Shown: positions 1 through 8,370, counted from the stretch's first letter. The stretch: 64,000 nucleotides of DNA from Candidatus Binataceae bacterium (GCA_035650475.1 DASRHP010000006.1:372001-436000), one strand, 5' to 3'. The notes: generated by a model from the letters alone, not told the origin. Made by a program: numbers and translations.

Positions 1-902
1 ATTTTTACCGGCCGCCCGGTTTTCTTCGAAAGCAGCACCGCGAGCGGTTCGAGATAGATCGTGGTCTTGCCGCCGAAGCCGCCGCCAATCTCGGCCGGCA
101 CCACGCGGATTCTGCCCTCGGAAATTTTGAGCAGCGTGGCCGTGAGCGTGCGGACGTTGAAGGTGCCCTGGGTCGAGCAATAGATCGTGATGTGGCCGTC
201 GGAGTTGTAGATCGCCAGCGCGTTCTGCGGCTCGATGTAGCCCTGATGGACGGTTGAGGTGCGGAATTCGCGCTCGACGATATAGTCGGCACCGGCAAAG
301 CCCGCCTCGAGGTCGCCGCGCTTGAACTGGATGTGGGCGGCGACGTTGGTGGGCGCGTCGGGACCTTCGGGCTGACCCGGGTCGCTGCGGCCGGCGATAA
401 ACCTGCTGCGCAGCTCAGGCAGCAGAACCGGCGCCTGCGGCTTCATCGCCGCCTCGGCTGTCATCACCGGCTCCAGCGGCTCGTAATCGACCTCGATAAG
501 CCTGAGCGCCTCGTCGGCGACATGCGGGCTGGTGGCGGCGACGGCGGCGACCGCATGGCCGTCGTACATCACTTTGCCGCGCGCCATCACATTGAGCGAC
601 AGGTAATGCGTGTTGACGACGAGCTCGCCAAGCTGGGCGGTGGTGCCTGGGATATCAGGCAGGTCGGCGCCAGTAAGCACCGCCTTCACACCGAGCATCG
701 CGAGCGCCTTCTCGGTGCGAATCGCTTTGATGCGCGCATGCGCGTAAGGGCTGCGCAGGACCTTGCCGTATAGCATCCCGGGAAACGAATAGTCGGCGCC
801 GTACTTGGCGGCGCCGGTCACCTTTTCGACGCCGTCGTGCCGGATCGGACGGGTGCCGATCACCCGGAAGTGTTGCGAAGAGCCGTTCGTGGAACCTGCC
901 AT
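1..902 (-). CDS. Molybdopterin-binding subunit of a xanthine dehydrogenase-family hydroxylase, second paralogue (3' end outside window)
   Basis: This is the N-terminal 300 residues of a large molybdenum hydroxylase subunit (CoxL/XdhB type). The catalytic half lies beyond the window edge. The start ATG at 902 has a GAGG ribosome site 7 bases upstream. The protein begins MAGSTNGSSQHFRVIGTRP and aligns from its first residues with the complete copy at 1487-3781, sharing RHDGVEKVTGAAKYGADY, a KVLRSP segment, the GYIEP segment and the EIGGGFGGKTTIYLEPL segment near the cut. It differs by a longer loop around residue 175 (SRFIAGRSDPGQPEGPD). It lies downstream of, and in the same direction as, the FAD, FeS and first Mo subunits, so it probably supplies an alternative catalytic subunit that shares the small subunits. 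The substrate cannot be named. Confidence 0.9.
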   Translation of the reverse strand, partial: MAGSTNGSSQHFRVIGTRPIRHDGVEKVTGAAKYGADYSFPGMLYGKVLRSPYAHARIKAIRTEKALAMLGVKAVLTGADLPDIPGTTAQLGELVVNTHYLSLNVMARGKVMYDGHAVAAVAATSPHVADEALRLIEVDYEPLEPVMTAEAAMKPQAPVLLPELRSRFIAGRSDPGQPEGPDAPTNVAAHIQFKRGDLEAGFAGADYIVEREFRTSTVHQGYIEPQNALAIYNSDGHITIYCSTQGTFNVRTLTATLLKISEGRIRVVPAEIGGGFGGKTTIYLEPLAVLLSKKTGRPVK

Positions 903-1121
903 GATCGAACCTCGCACTTCGGGCCGCAGATCGTATCGGGCCGGAGATCACACGGGAACTTAGCATGCCCCGCCGCGCCCCGTCACGGGCGGGGAAGACC
1001 GCCCAAAGTCGGTCCGCAGGACTTCAGCCGATGCTCTTCACGTAGAGCCACGGATAGCTGCTGTGGGGTGAGCCTGCATGCCATTCGCGAGCCAGCTGTG
1101 GCTTCGTACGAATAGCGGGGC

Positions 1122-1142
1122 TCTCCTGCCGTGGGCAGGAGA
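1122..1142. repeat. 9-bp inverted repeat with 3-base loop
   Basis: TCTCCTGCC and GGCAGGAGA form a perfect 9-bp stem around a GTG loop. It sits between the sulfur-carrier gene and the second Mo-subunit gene. No T-run follows on the minus strand, so it may be an mRNA-processing or stabilising hairpin rather than an intrinsic terminator. Confidence 0.4.
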
Positions 1143-1167
1143 TGGCAGCGGAAGAGGCAGTCGCTGG

Positions 1168-1440
1168 CTAGCAACAGCGGCCGCCGCCGATCGCCGGAAG
1201 GAAATAGACCTCGCTGTTCTCGCGCACCCGGTCGAGCAGACCGCCCAAGCCCATCTCACCGTCCACCCACACGGCGATCGAAGCTTTCAACTCGCCTCCT
1301 TCGACAAGCTGGGCCTTGATGCCGGGGAATTGGCGTTCGAGGTCGTCGATGATCTGGCGGACGTTGGAGCCCTGCGCCGTGACACGCTCCTGGCCGCTGG
1401 TCAGCTTGCGCAGCAGCGCGGGAATAATCACCGTGGCCAT
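1168..1440 (-). CDS. MoaD/ThiS/CysO-type sulfur-carrier protein with C-terminal extension
   Basis: This 90-residue beta-grasp protein resembles MoaD and especially CysO-type carriers (MATVIIPALLRKLTSGQ start, VYFLPAIGGG end). Such proteins carry sulfur as a C-terminal Gly-Gly thiocarboxylate for molybdopterin, cysteine or thiamin synthesis. Here the glycines (85-87) are not terminal: Arg-Cys-Cys follows before the TAG stop. A tail of this kind would have to be removed before adenylation, as described for QbsE and its JAMM protease QbsD. Its position between two molybdenum hydroxylase subunit genes suggests a role in cofactor synthesis or sulfuration. No Shine-Dalgarno site is visible, because the bases before the ATG are the T-rich end of a terminator-like hairpin. 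No protease or E1-like activator lies nearby. Confidence 0.8.
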   Translation of the reverse strand: MATVIIPALLRKLTSGQERVTAQGSNVRQIIDDLERQFPGIKAQLVEGGELKASIAVWVDGEMGLGGLLDRVRENSEVYFLPAIGGGRCC

Positions 1441-1443
1441 AAA

Positions 1444-1472
1444 ACAAAGGCCGGGCCCGCGCGGGCCCGGCC
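1444..1472 (-). terminator. Strong GC-rich hairpin followed by T-rich tract
   Basis: Bases 1449-1472 form a perfect 24-base palindrome (10-bp stem with GCGC loop). On the minus strand it is followed directly by TTTGTTTT, which runs into the ATG at 1440. It lies 15 bases after the end of the upstream Mo-subunit gene at 1487. The form is that of an intrinsic terminator. It would end or attenuate the operon before the sulfur-carrier gene and the second Mo subunit. Confidence 0.65.
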
Positions 1473-1486
1473 GTCCCTGACAATCC

Positions 1487-3781
1487 TCAGTCTGCGGCAG
1501 CTGCCGCCTGCGCCGCGCCTTCCTTGCTCATAATCGCCTTGCACACCCGCGCCGGCGACATCGGCAGCTCGGTCATCCTGACCCCCACCGCGCGCGCGAT
1601 CGCGTTGGCCACTGCGGCCGGCGGCGGCACGATCGAAACCTCACCTACGCCGCGCACCCCGATCGGATGACCCGGAGTGGGAACCTCGACGATGCAGGTT
1701 TCGATGATCGGCAGATCGAGACAGGTCGGCATCCGGTAGTCGAGCAGGCCCGAGTTACGCAGGATGCCCTTATCGTCGTAGAAGTATTCTTCGTTGAGCG
1801 CCCAGCCGAGGCCCTGCACGGTGCCGCCCTGCATCTGGCCCTCGACATAGCTCGGATGGATCGCCTTGCCGGCGTCCTGGGCGATGGTGGCGCGAAGGAT
1901 CTGCACTTTGCCGGTCTCAGGGTCGACCTCGACGTCGACGCAGGTGGTGGCGAAGGCGGGGCCGACGTTGCGCGCGTTGACCGTGGCGCGGCCCGTGATG
2001 GGTCCGCCGGTACGGGCCAGCCGGGGCGCGATCTCCTTGACCGTCATCGGCGGCACTCCGTTGCCGCGCGCACTCAGCCGGCCGAGATTGAAATCGACCT
2101 CCTCGGGCTTCTTTTCCCACAGCTTGGCCGCGCGCTCCTTGAGCTGGCGCACGGCGTCCTGGGCGGCTTCGTACACCGCGAGACCGGTGGCGAAGGCGGT
2201 GCGGCTGCCGCCGGTTACGTCGGTATGGCCGATCGAATCGGTGTCGGTGACCAGCGGGCGAACGTCGTTGACGTCGAGTCCGAGCACCTCGGCTGCGATC
2301 ATCGCCATCGAAGCGCGCGTGCCGCCGATATCGACCGAGCCGATGACCACGCTGGCGGTGCCGTCGGTGTGGATATTGACCATCGCCGAGGACTGGAAGC
2401 CGACGTTGAACCAGAAGCCCGAGGCGACGCCGCGACCGCGGTTTTTGCCCTCCAGCTTGGACTTGTAGTGCGGGCTGTTCTTGATCGCCTCGACCGTCTC
2501 GATAAATCCGATGCGCTTGTACGGAGGCCCCGCGGTCTGCGGCGTGCCTTCCTTGGCGCCATTCATGATCCGTATGTCGCACGGGTCGATGCCGCACTTC
2601 TGCGCGAGCTCGTCGATTATCGTCTCCGAAGCGAACGCCGCGTTGGTCGCGCCCGGCGCGCGATAGGCCGCGGTCTTGGGCCGGTTAACGACCACGTCGT
2701 AAGCGTCGATCATCAGGTTGGGGATATTGTATGGCGCCACGATACACATCGCGCCCATCGGCACCGGCGAACCCGGAAACGCCCCCGCCTCGTACGCCAT
2801 CCAGACCTCGGCGGCCACGATCTTGCCGTCCTTGGTCGCGCCCATCTTGCAGCGGATGGTGCCGCCGGAGGTCGGGCCGGACGCACGCAGCACCTCGGCG
2901 CGATTCATCGTCATCTTGACCGGATGGCCGGTCTTTTTGGAGAGCAGCACCGAGAGCGGTTCGAGGTAGATTGTGGTCTTGCCGCCGAAGCCGCCGCCGA
3001 TCTCGGCCGGCACCACGCGGATCTTGCCCTCGGGCATCCCGAGCACGGCCGCGCTCAGCGAGCGCACGACGAAGCTGCCCTGGGTCGAGCAGTAGATGGT
3101 GGCATGGCCGTCGGCGTTGTAGATGCCGACCGCGTTGTGGGGCTCGATGTAGCCCTGATGGACCATCGCGGTCTTGAAGGTCCGCTCGATCACGTAGTCG
3201 GCCTGCTTGAAGCCTTCGGCCACGTCGCCGCGCTTGAACTGGAGATGGGCGGCGACGTTGGTCTGCTTGTCGGGCCCGTCTTCCTTGTTGCGCAGACTGG
3301 GCAGCAGGATCGTCGCGCCCGGCTTCATCGCGTCCTCCACCGTCATCACCGGCGGCAGGACTTCATAATCGACCTCAATAAGCCGCAGCGCCTCCTCGGC
3401 GATGTGCGGGCTGGTCGCGGCGACGGCGGCAACCGCGTGGCCGTCGTACAGGACCTTGCCGCGAGCCAGGATGTTGGAGCTCAGATGATGGAGATTGATC
3501 GGCAGCTCGCCCGCCGCCTCCATCCGGTCAGGCAGCTCGGGCAGGTCGGCCGAGGTCACCACCGCCTTGACTCCGGGCAGCGCCAGCGCCTTGTCCACCT
3601 TGATGGATTTGATGATGGCGTGCGCATGGGGGCTGCGCAGAACCTTGCCGTAGAGCATGCCGGGGAAGGCGTAATCCGCGCCGTATTTGGCCGCCCCAGT
3701 GACTTTTTCCACGCCGTCATGCCGGATCGGCCGCGTGCCGATAACCCGGAACTGCTGGCTTCCTTCTGTGGTCGCTGCCAT
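1487..3781 (-). CDS. Molybdopterin-binding large subunit, xanthine dehydrogenase family
   Basis: This is the 764-residue catalytic subunit of a three-subunit molybdenum hydroxylase that inserts water-derived oxygen into an organic substrate. It has the GGGFGGK motif of the Mo-cofactor region, AYRAPGATNA (about residue 372), and GVRGVGE near the C terminus (about 708) with the usual catalytic glutamate. The AYRAPG loop replaces the AYxCSFR loop of form I CO dehydrogenase, so this is not a CO oxidiser. I chose ATG 3781 over the in-frame ATG at 3802 because GGGAGAG lies just upstream and the second paralogue starts at the matching residue. It follows the FeS subunit by 59 bases. Related enzymes act on purines, aldehydes, aromatic CoA thioesters or N-heterocycles; the substrate here is unknown. 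Confidence 0.93.
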   Translation of the reverse strand: MAATTEGSQQFRVIGTRPIRHDGVEKVTGAAKYGADYAFPGMLYGKVLRSPHAHAIIKSIKVDKALALPGVKAVVTSADLPELPDRMEAAGELPINLHHLSSNILARGKVLYDGHAVAAVAATSPHIAEEALRLIEVDYEVLPPVMTVEDAMKPGATILLPSLRNKEDGPDKQTNVAAHLQFKRGDVAEGFKQADYVIERTFKTAMVHQGYIEPHNAVGIYNADGHATIYCSTQGSFVVRSLSAAVLGMPEGKIRVVPAEIGGGFGGKTTIYLEPLSVLLSKKTGHPVKMTMNRAEVLRASGPTSGGTIRCKMGATKDGKIVAAEVWMAYEAGAFPGSPVPMGAMCIVAPYNIPNLMIDAYDVVVNRPKTAAYRAPGATNAAFASETIIDELAQKCGIDPCDIRIMNGAKEGTPQTAGPPYKRIGFIETVEAIKNSPHYKSKLEGKNRGRGVASGFWFNVGFQSSAMVNIHTDGTASVVIGSVDIGGTRASMAMIAAEVLGLDVNDVRPLVTDTDSIGHTDVTGGSRTAFATGLAVYEAAQDAVRQLKERAAKLWEKKPEEVDFNLGRLSARGNGVPPMTVKEIAPRLARTGGPITGRATVNARNVGPAFATTCVDVEVDPETGKVQILRATIAQDAGKAIHPSYVEGQMQGGTVQGLGWALNEEYFYDDKGILRNSGLLDYRMPTCLDLPIIETCIVEVPTPGHPIGVRGVGEVSIVPPPAAVANAIARAVGVRMTELPMSPARVCKAIMSKEGAAQAAAAAD

Positions 3782-3840
3782 GTTCGACTCTCCCTTTGCC
3801 AAGAAGTCTTTCAGAAGCGCCCGCCGCTCACAACCGCGGC

Positions 3841-4314
3841 TCAGCGCGCCGCCTTGGCCGCGTCAAGCACCGCGCGCACGATCTTGTCGTACCCGGTGCA
3901 GCGGCAGAGATTGCCGGCCAGCGCGTAGCGCACATCGGCCTCGGTCGGGTTGGGATTATGGTCGAGCAGCGCCTTGGCCGACATCAGCATCCCGGGCGTG
4001 CAGATGCCGCATTGCAGGCTGGCCTCCTCGAGAAACTTCTGCTGGAGCGGATGGAGCTGGACGCCGTTGGCCAGCCCCTCGACCGTATTGAGCTTGCGCC
4101 CCTGCGCTTCGACCCCGAGCATCAGGCACGAGCAGGTGGCGCGCCCGTCAACGATCACGGTGCAAGCGCCGCAGTCGCCGGTCAGGCATCCTTCCTTGCT
4201 CCCGGTCATCCCGAGCTCGTCGCGCAGCACTTCAAGCAGGCTCTGGCGCGGCTCGCACAGGAACTCGATTCGCTCACCGTTGAGCGTGGTTTCGACTACT
4301 TTCTTGTGATCCAT
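3841..4314 (-). CDS. 2Fe-2S subunit of molybdenum hydroxylase
   Basis: This 157-residue protein transfers electrons from the molybdenum centre to FAD through two 2Fe-2S clusters. The plant-ferredoxin-type cluster ligands are C43, C48, C51 and C63 (GCLTGDCGACTV). The second cluster ligands are C102, C105, C137 and C139 (QCGICTPG and NLCRCTGY). Both sets are complete and the length is normal for CoxS/XdhC-type subunits. It sits between the FAD subunit gene and the Mo subunit gene, in the order M-S-L. Confidence 0.96.
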   Translation of the reverse strand: MDHKKVVETTLNGERIEFLCEPRQSLLEVLRDELGMTGSKEGCLTGDCGACTVIVDGRATCSCLMLGVEAQGRKLNTVEGLANGVQLHPLQQKFLEEASLQCGICTPGMLMSAKALLDHNPNPTEADVRYALAGNLCRCTGYDKIVRAVLDAAKAAR

Positions 4315-4425
4315 CTTTGATTCTTCTGTTCTGCGATCGCGGATTCGGCCAGCGTCGCGGTTTGTCCTTCCCCTTGCGCCGTTGGGTGGGCGGCGGCGGT
4401 CCCCATTGCCGATCGCGGCTGCCGA

Positions 4426-5295
4426 TTACGCCGCGCGCGCCCGCTCCGCCGCCTTGAGCAGCGTGCGGCGGGTCAGCACGCCGACCAGATGACGGCGGAA
4501 CTCGGCGGTGCCGCGCATGTCGTCAATCGGCGTACTCTGTTCGGTGGCGAGCTTGGCCGCCCGTTCGATCGCCGCGTCGTCGAGCTTCTTGCCCACCAGC
4601 GACTCGGAGGCCTTGGCGGCGAACAGCGGCGTCGGCGCCACCGCGCCAAGCCCGATCCGGGCGGCGACGACCTTGTCGCCGTCGAGCTGCACGCACGAAC
4701 CCACGCCGACCACCGCGATGTCCATCTCGTTGCGCGGGATGAAGCGCAGGTACGCGTCAGAACTGTGCGGCTTGGGCGGATCGATCAGCAGTTCGATCAG
4801 CAACTCGCCCGGCTGGAGCACGGTGCGCCCGGGCGCGGTGCAGAAATCTTCGACCTTAACCTCGCGCTCACCCCTGGGTCCGGCGATACGCGCTCGCGCG
4901 CCAAGTGCGATCAGCGCCGGCGTGGTGTCGGCGGCGGGCGAGCCGTTGCACAAGTTGCCGCCGACCGAGGCGCGGCTCTGGATCTGGAGCGACCCGATCA
5001 GGTGGGCGGCCTCGGTCAGCCCGGGATAGCGCTGACGCATCTCGGCGTTCTCGTAAATCTCGATCGCGGGGACCGCCGCGCCCAGGCGCAGTCCCTTTTT
5101 GGGGTCGAAGCTGATGTGGCGCAGGTCGGCGATATTCTTTACGTCGACGACGCACTCTGGCCGGCGCACGCCAGCGCGCAGCTGGATGATGAGGTCGGTG
5201 CCGCCGCACAACGGGCGCGCGCGCTCGCCGAGCTGGGCCAGCAGTTTGACCGCGTCCTGAACTGTGGTTGGAGCTTCGTAGTTGATCGCGTGCAA
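4426..5295 (-). CDS. FAD-binding subunit of molybdenum hydroxylase
   Basis: This is a 289-residue CoxM-type flavoprotein. The FAD-binding motifs are CGGTDL (residues 30-35) and ASVGGNLCNGSPAADTTPAL (about 109-128), followed by the C-terminal CO-dehydrogenase flavoprotein domain. It takes electrons from the FeS subunit and passes them to an external acceptor. It is the first gene of the leftward operon. The 111-base gap to the FeS gene contains no obvious gene. Confidence 0.95.
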   Translation of the reverse strand: MHAINYEAPTTVQDAVKLLAQLGERARPLCGGTDLIIQLRAGVRRPECVVDVKNIADLRHISFDPKKGLRLGAAVPAIEIYENAEMRQRYPGLTEAAHLIGSLQIQSRASVGGNLCNGSPAADTTPALIALGARARIAGPRGEREVKVEDFCTAPGRTVLQPGELLIELLIDPPKPHSSDAYLRFIPRNEMDIAVVGVGSCVQLDGDKVVAARIGLGAVAPTPLFAAKASESLVGKKLDDAAIERAAKLATEQSTPIDDMRGTAEFRRHLVGVLTRRTLLKAAERARAA

Positions 5296-5447
5296 GAGTG
5301 CAAAACCTCCCGGCCGGGCAGGCGTCCGCCCGCCTTTTCGAATTCGTAATCTAGCCCAAAGGCCGGCCCAAATAACAACCCCGCACGCAGGCGGAGCCGA
5401 CAGATGGGCGGGGCTCGCGGGCGCGGCTTTTGCGCGCCCCTTGCCGT

Positions 5448-6569
5448 TTACTCCCTAAAGCCGAATTTGGCAACGATCCGGGCCGCCTGCGCCGCCAGCA
5501 CCGGCGCGTACTCGCCCATCGTGGCGAAGCGTGGATCGCTGGTTTGCCCGCGGACGTAGCGCACATAGATCTGCTCGACCACGGTGGCGGTTTTCCAGTT
5601 GGCCCACGCGCGATAGTAATCAGCCCAGGTCACGTCGCGCCCGGTGCGCCGCGCATAGCGCTCGACCAGCTCGTCGCGGCCGAGAAAGCCGGGCATTGTG
5701 GTGTGCGGATGGCCCTGGCTGAGCGCGATCAGCTCGGGCGGGTCGTCGGGCTGGCGCCAGTAGCCTAGCGCGGTGCCGAGGTCGATCATTGGGTCGCCCA
5801 GGGTGGACATCTCCCAGTCGAACACGCCCACCACGCGGCCTGATTCGCCCGCCGCAAACATTACGTTATGCAGGAAAAAGTCATTGTGCAGGAGCGACGG
5901 CTTCTGCGCTGGCGGCATGTTCTGCAGGAACCAGCCCCCCAGCTTGTTCATCAGAGGCACTTCGCGCGTCTTCGCCTTCTCCCACCGCCCCATCCATCCC
6001 GTAATCTGGCGCTGGAAGAAGCCCTCGGGGCGGCCGAGGCCGCCGAGGCCCACCTTCTGGTAATCGACCGAATGAAGGTCGCCGAGCGTGTCGATGAAGT
6101 TTTCGGACAGGCGGCGGAAGGTCTCGGGCTGGTTGCCGAGCTCGGGCGGCAGCGGCTGGCGGTTCTTGATCACCACGCCCTCGCGCCGCTCCATCACGAA
6201 GAACGGCGCGCCGATGACGGAGGCGTCCTCGATAAGCACGATCGCGCGTGGCGCCGCCGGGAAAGCCTCCCACAGACGCGACAGCACGCGGTACTCGCGC
6301 GCCATGTCGTGCGCCGAGGGCGGCAGCGGACCGAAAGGCGGCCGCCGCACGACCCATTGATGGCCGTCGGCGAAGCGCAGCAGGTAGGTCAGGTTCGAGC
6401 TGCCGCCACGGAACTGCTTGACCTCCATCGCGCTCTCGGCGCCGGGCACGCCGTGCTCGCGCAGACAGGCTTGGAGCCGGGGCCAATCGAGCTGCTCTTC
6501 CTCGCGCACCTCGCCGTACTCGGCAGCGAGATCGTCGATCGCCGGCTGTTGCGCGGTTTGCTCAGCCAT
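5448..6569 (-). CDS. Aminoglycoside-phosphotransferase-fold kinase, ACAD10/11-associated type
   Basis: This 373-residue APH-fold protein has the catalytic loop LHNDFFLHN (H228, N229, D230, N235) and the metal-binding FDWEMSTLGDPMIDLGT segment (D251). An N-terminal ATP-binding lobe carries GGSSNLTYLL. The DWEMSTLGDP form is typical of the phosphotransferase half of ACAD10/ACAD11 and of LvaA. Those enzymes phosphorylate a 4-hydroxyacyl-CoA so that a partner acyl-CoA dehydrogenase can convert it. The gene starts 39 bases after the acyl-CoA dehydrogenase at 6609-7808, which supports such a pairing. The natural substrate cannot be read from sequence. Confidence 0.88.
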   Translation of the reverse strand: MAEQTAQQPAIDDLAAEYGEVREEEQLDWPRLQACLREHGVPGAESAMEVKQFRGGSSNLTYLLRFADGHQWVVRRPPFGPLPPSAHDMAREYRVLSRLWEAFPAAPRAIVLIEDASVIGAPFFVMERREGVVIKNRQPLPPELGNQPETFRRLSENFIDTLGDLHSVDYQKVGLGGLGRPEGFFQRQITGWMGRWEKAKTREVPLMNKLGGWFLQNMPPAQKPSLLHNDFFLHNVMFAAGESGRVVGVFDWEMSTLGDPMIDLGTALGYWRQPDDPPELIALSQGHPHTTMPGFLGRDELVERYARRTGRDVTWADYYRAWANWKTATVVEQIYVRYVRGQTSDPRFATMGEYAPVLAAQAARIVAKFGFRE

Positions 6570-6608
6570 ATTTCCAATCCCGGGCGCTGGGTGAGCCGGT
6601 GCGCCGCG

Positions 6609-7808
6609 CTACTGCTTCCAGCGGCGTACCTCGCGCCGCGCGATCTGCATCCGATGGACCTCGTCGGGGCCGTCCACGATCCGCATCGCGCGGTTATCGC
6701 GCCAGAAGCGCGCGATCGGAGTGTCGTCGCTCACGCCCATCGCGCCGTGGACCTGGATCGCGCGGTCGAGCACGCGCATCACCATGTTGGCCGCCATCAC
6801 CTTGATCTCAGCGATTTCCTGGCGCGCCTCGCGCTTGCCGACCGTGTCGATCTTCCACGCCGCGTGCATCACCATCAGCCGGGTCGCGTCGATCTCGATG
6901 CGCGAGTCGGCGATCCATTGCTGAACGTTGGCTTTGTCAGCGAGGAAGCTGCCATGGGTGAAACGCGTCGCCGCCCGCTTGCACATCAGCTCCAGCGCCC
7001 GCTCGGCGACGCCGATCATGCGCATGCAGTGATGGATGCGGCCAGGGCCCAGGCGGGCCTGGGCGATGGCGAAGCCGCCGCCCTCCTCGCCGAGCAGGTT
7101 GGTCACTGGCACGCGGCAGTCCTTATAGATGACCTCGCAATGGCCGCCGCCGCCGGTGTGTCCCATCACCGACACCGGGCGCACGATGTTAAAGCCCGGG
7201 GTGTCGGTGGGCACAATGATCTGGCTGGCGCGCCGATGGGGTTCGGTCTTGGGGTCCGTGACCACCATCGCGATCGCAAACGCGGAACCGATGGCGTTGG
7301 AAGTGAACCACTTGTGGCCGTTGATCACATAGTAGTCGCCCTCGCGCACCGCGCGGGTCGCAAGCTGCGTGGGGTCGGAGCCCGCAGTCTCAGGCTCGGT
7401 CATCGAGTAGCAGGTGCGCATCGTGCCCTCCAGACAGGGCTCCAGCCAGCGCTTTTTCTGCTCGGGAGTGCCGAAGTCGGCGAGGATCTCCATGTTGCCG
7501 GTGTCGGGCGCCATGCAGTTGAAGGCGCGCGAACCGATGAAGCTGCGGCCCATCAGCTCGGACAGCGGCGCATATTCGGAAACCTTCAGGCCCTTGCCGT
7601 AGTGCTCGTCGGGCATGAAGAGGTTCCACAGCCCCTCGGCCTTGGCCTTCTTGCGCACCTCCTTGAGAATCTCGGGCTCGGTGTGCTCCTTGCCGGGGAC
7701 GTTCATTTCCTCTTCGACGCGCTTCTCGATCGGATAGACGTACTGATCCATGAAATCCGAGATGCGCTTGCGGTACTGCTCGACCTTGGGCGACAGCGTG
7801 AAATCCAT
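6609..7808 (-). CDS. Acyl-CoA dehydrogenase, ACAD10/11-like
   Basis: This 399-residue flavoenzyme oxidises acyl-CoA thioesters at the alpha-beta bond. Visible family features are CYSMTEPETAGSDPTQL, the DYYVINGHKWFTSNA strand, and the C-terminal VHGAMGVSDDTPIARFWRD region. GAGGAG lies four bases before the ATG. It heads a two-gene leftward unit with the APH-fold kinase, the same two modules that are fused in eukaryotic ACAD10/11. It is only distantly similar to the other two acyl-CoA dehydrogenases of the window. Confidence 0.93.
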   Translation of the reverse strand: MDFTLSPKVEQYRKRISDFMDQYVYPIEKRVEEEMNVPGKEHTEPEILKEVRKKAKAEGLWNLFMPDEHYGKGLKVSEYAPLSELMGRSFIGSRAFNCMAPDTGNMEILADFGTPEQKKRWLEPCLEGTMRTCYSMTEPETAGSDPTQLATRAVREGDYYVINGHKWFTSNAIGSAFAIAMVVTDPKTEPHRRASQIIVPTDTPGFNIVRPVSVMGHTGGGGHCEVIYKDCRVPVTNLLGEEGGGFAIAQARLGPGRIHHCMRMIGVAERALELMCKRAATRFTHGSFLADKANVQQWIADSRIEIDATRLMVMHAAWKIDTVGKREARQEIAEIKVMAANMVMRVLDRAIQVHGAMGVSDDTPIARFWRDNRAMRIVDGPDEVHRMQIARREVRRWKQ

Positions 7809-7989
7809 CTAGCTCCTCGCGACGGGCGGATTTTGAGTGGCGCGCGGTGGCGCCTCCGCGGATGACCCGGCTTCAAGTCATAATCCAGGCGCAGGGCAGA
7901 ATAAAGCGAAAGTGCCGCGCCTGCCCGAATTGCCTGACCGCCGCGCTGCCGCTACCCTTAGGCAGGGGAGCGGTTGCCGCCCCAGCTCG

Positions 7990-8370
7990 ATGCGACGCTT
8001 TGCTGTCATTGTGCTCGCACTGATCCTTGCCGGTGCCGCCGGAGGCGTGGGATGTCTGGCCGTCGGTGCGGCGTTCGCCGCGAACGATGCGATGGCATGC
8101 TGCACGCCGCGGTGTCCCGCACCCAATGGGCCGCGCCCGACGCAGTCGTGTTCGGCGCAGCCGTGCGCGCCGAGCGCCGAAGTCGCGCCGGCCAGCCATG
8201 GCGCCTTCGCCGCTTCGGCCTTGTGCGGCTGGGCGGTATTGAGCGTCTCGGACGTGATGTTTGCCGCGCCGTTGCCGGCGGTCGCATCGATGGCGGCAAC
8301 GCATGTACATGCGCCGCCACCTTCCGACCCTGCGGTCGCGATCGACCGTCTCTGTTCCCGCCAGATCTGA
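7990..8370 (+). CDS. Small secreted Cys-rich protein preceding the metal efflux genes
   Basis: This 126-residue protein starts MRRFAVIVLALILAGAAGG, a clear signal peptide or membrane anchor. The mature part contains a cysteine cluster (ACCTPRC, SCSAQPC), Pro-rich linkers and a His-containing THVHAPPP stretch. I recognise no named domain. Small secreted proteins with comparable Cys/His content and a short C-terminal tail often precede heavy-metal RND operons, so a periplasmic metal-binding role is plausible but not shown. An in-frame ATG at 7837 exists, but it would place the signal peptide internally. Confidence 0.55.
   Translation: MRRFAVIVLALILAGAAGGVGCLAVGAAFAANDAMACCTPRCPAPNGPRPTQSCSAQPCAPSAEVAPASHGAFAASALCGWAVLSVSDVMFAAPLPAVASMAATHVHAPPPSDPAVAIDRLCSRQI

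Noticed and set aside
1667..3928. Long open frame of 753 codons on the plus strand opposite the Mo subunit
   Set aside because: It is the antisense of a clear molybdenum hydroxylase gene; its product is Arg/His/Asp-rich with no domain, as expected for a shadow frame in GC-rich DNA.
1487..5295. Carbon monoxide dehydrogenase
   Set aside because: The large subunit has AYRAPG in place of the AYxCSFR active-site loop of form I CO dehydrogenase.
5868..7865. 665-codon plus-strand frame opposite the phosphotransferase and acyl-CoA dehydrogenase
   Set aside because: It covers two well-supported minus-strand genes and shows no recognisable motif.
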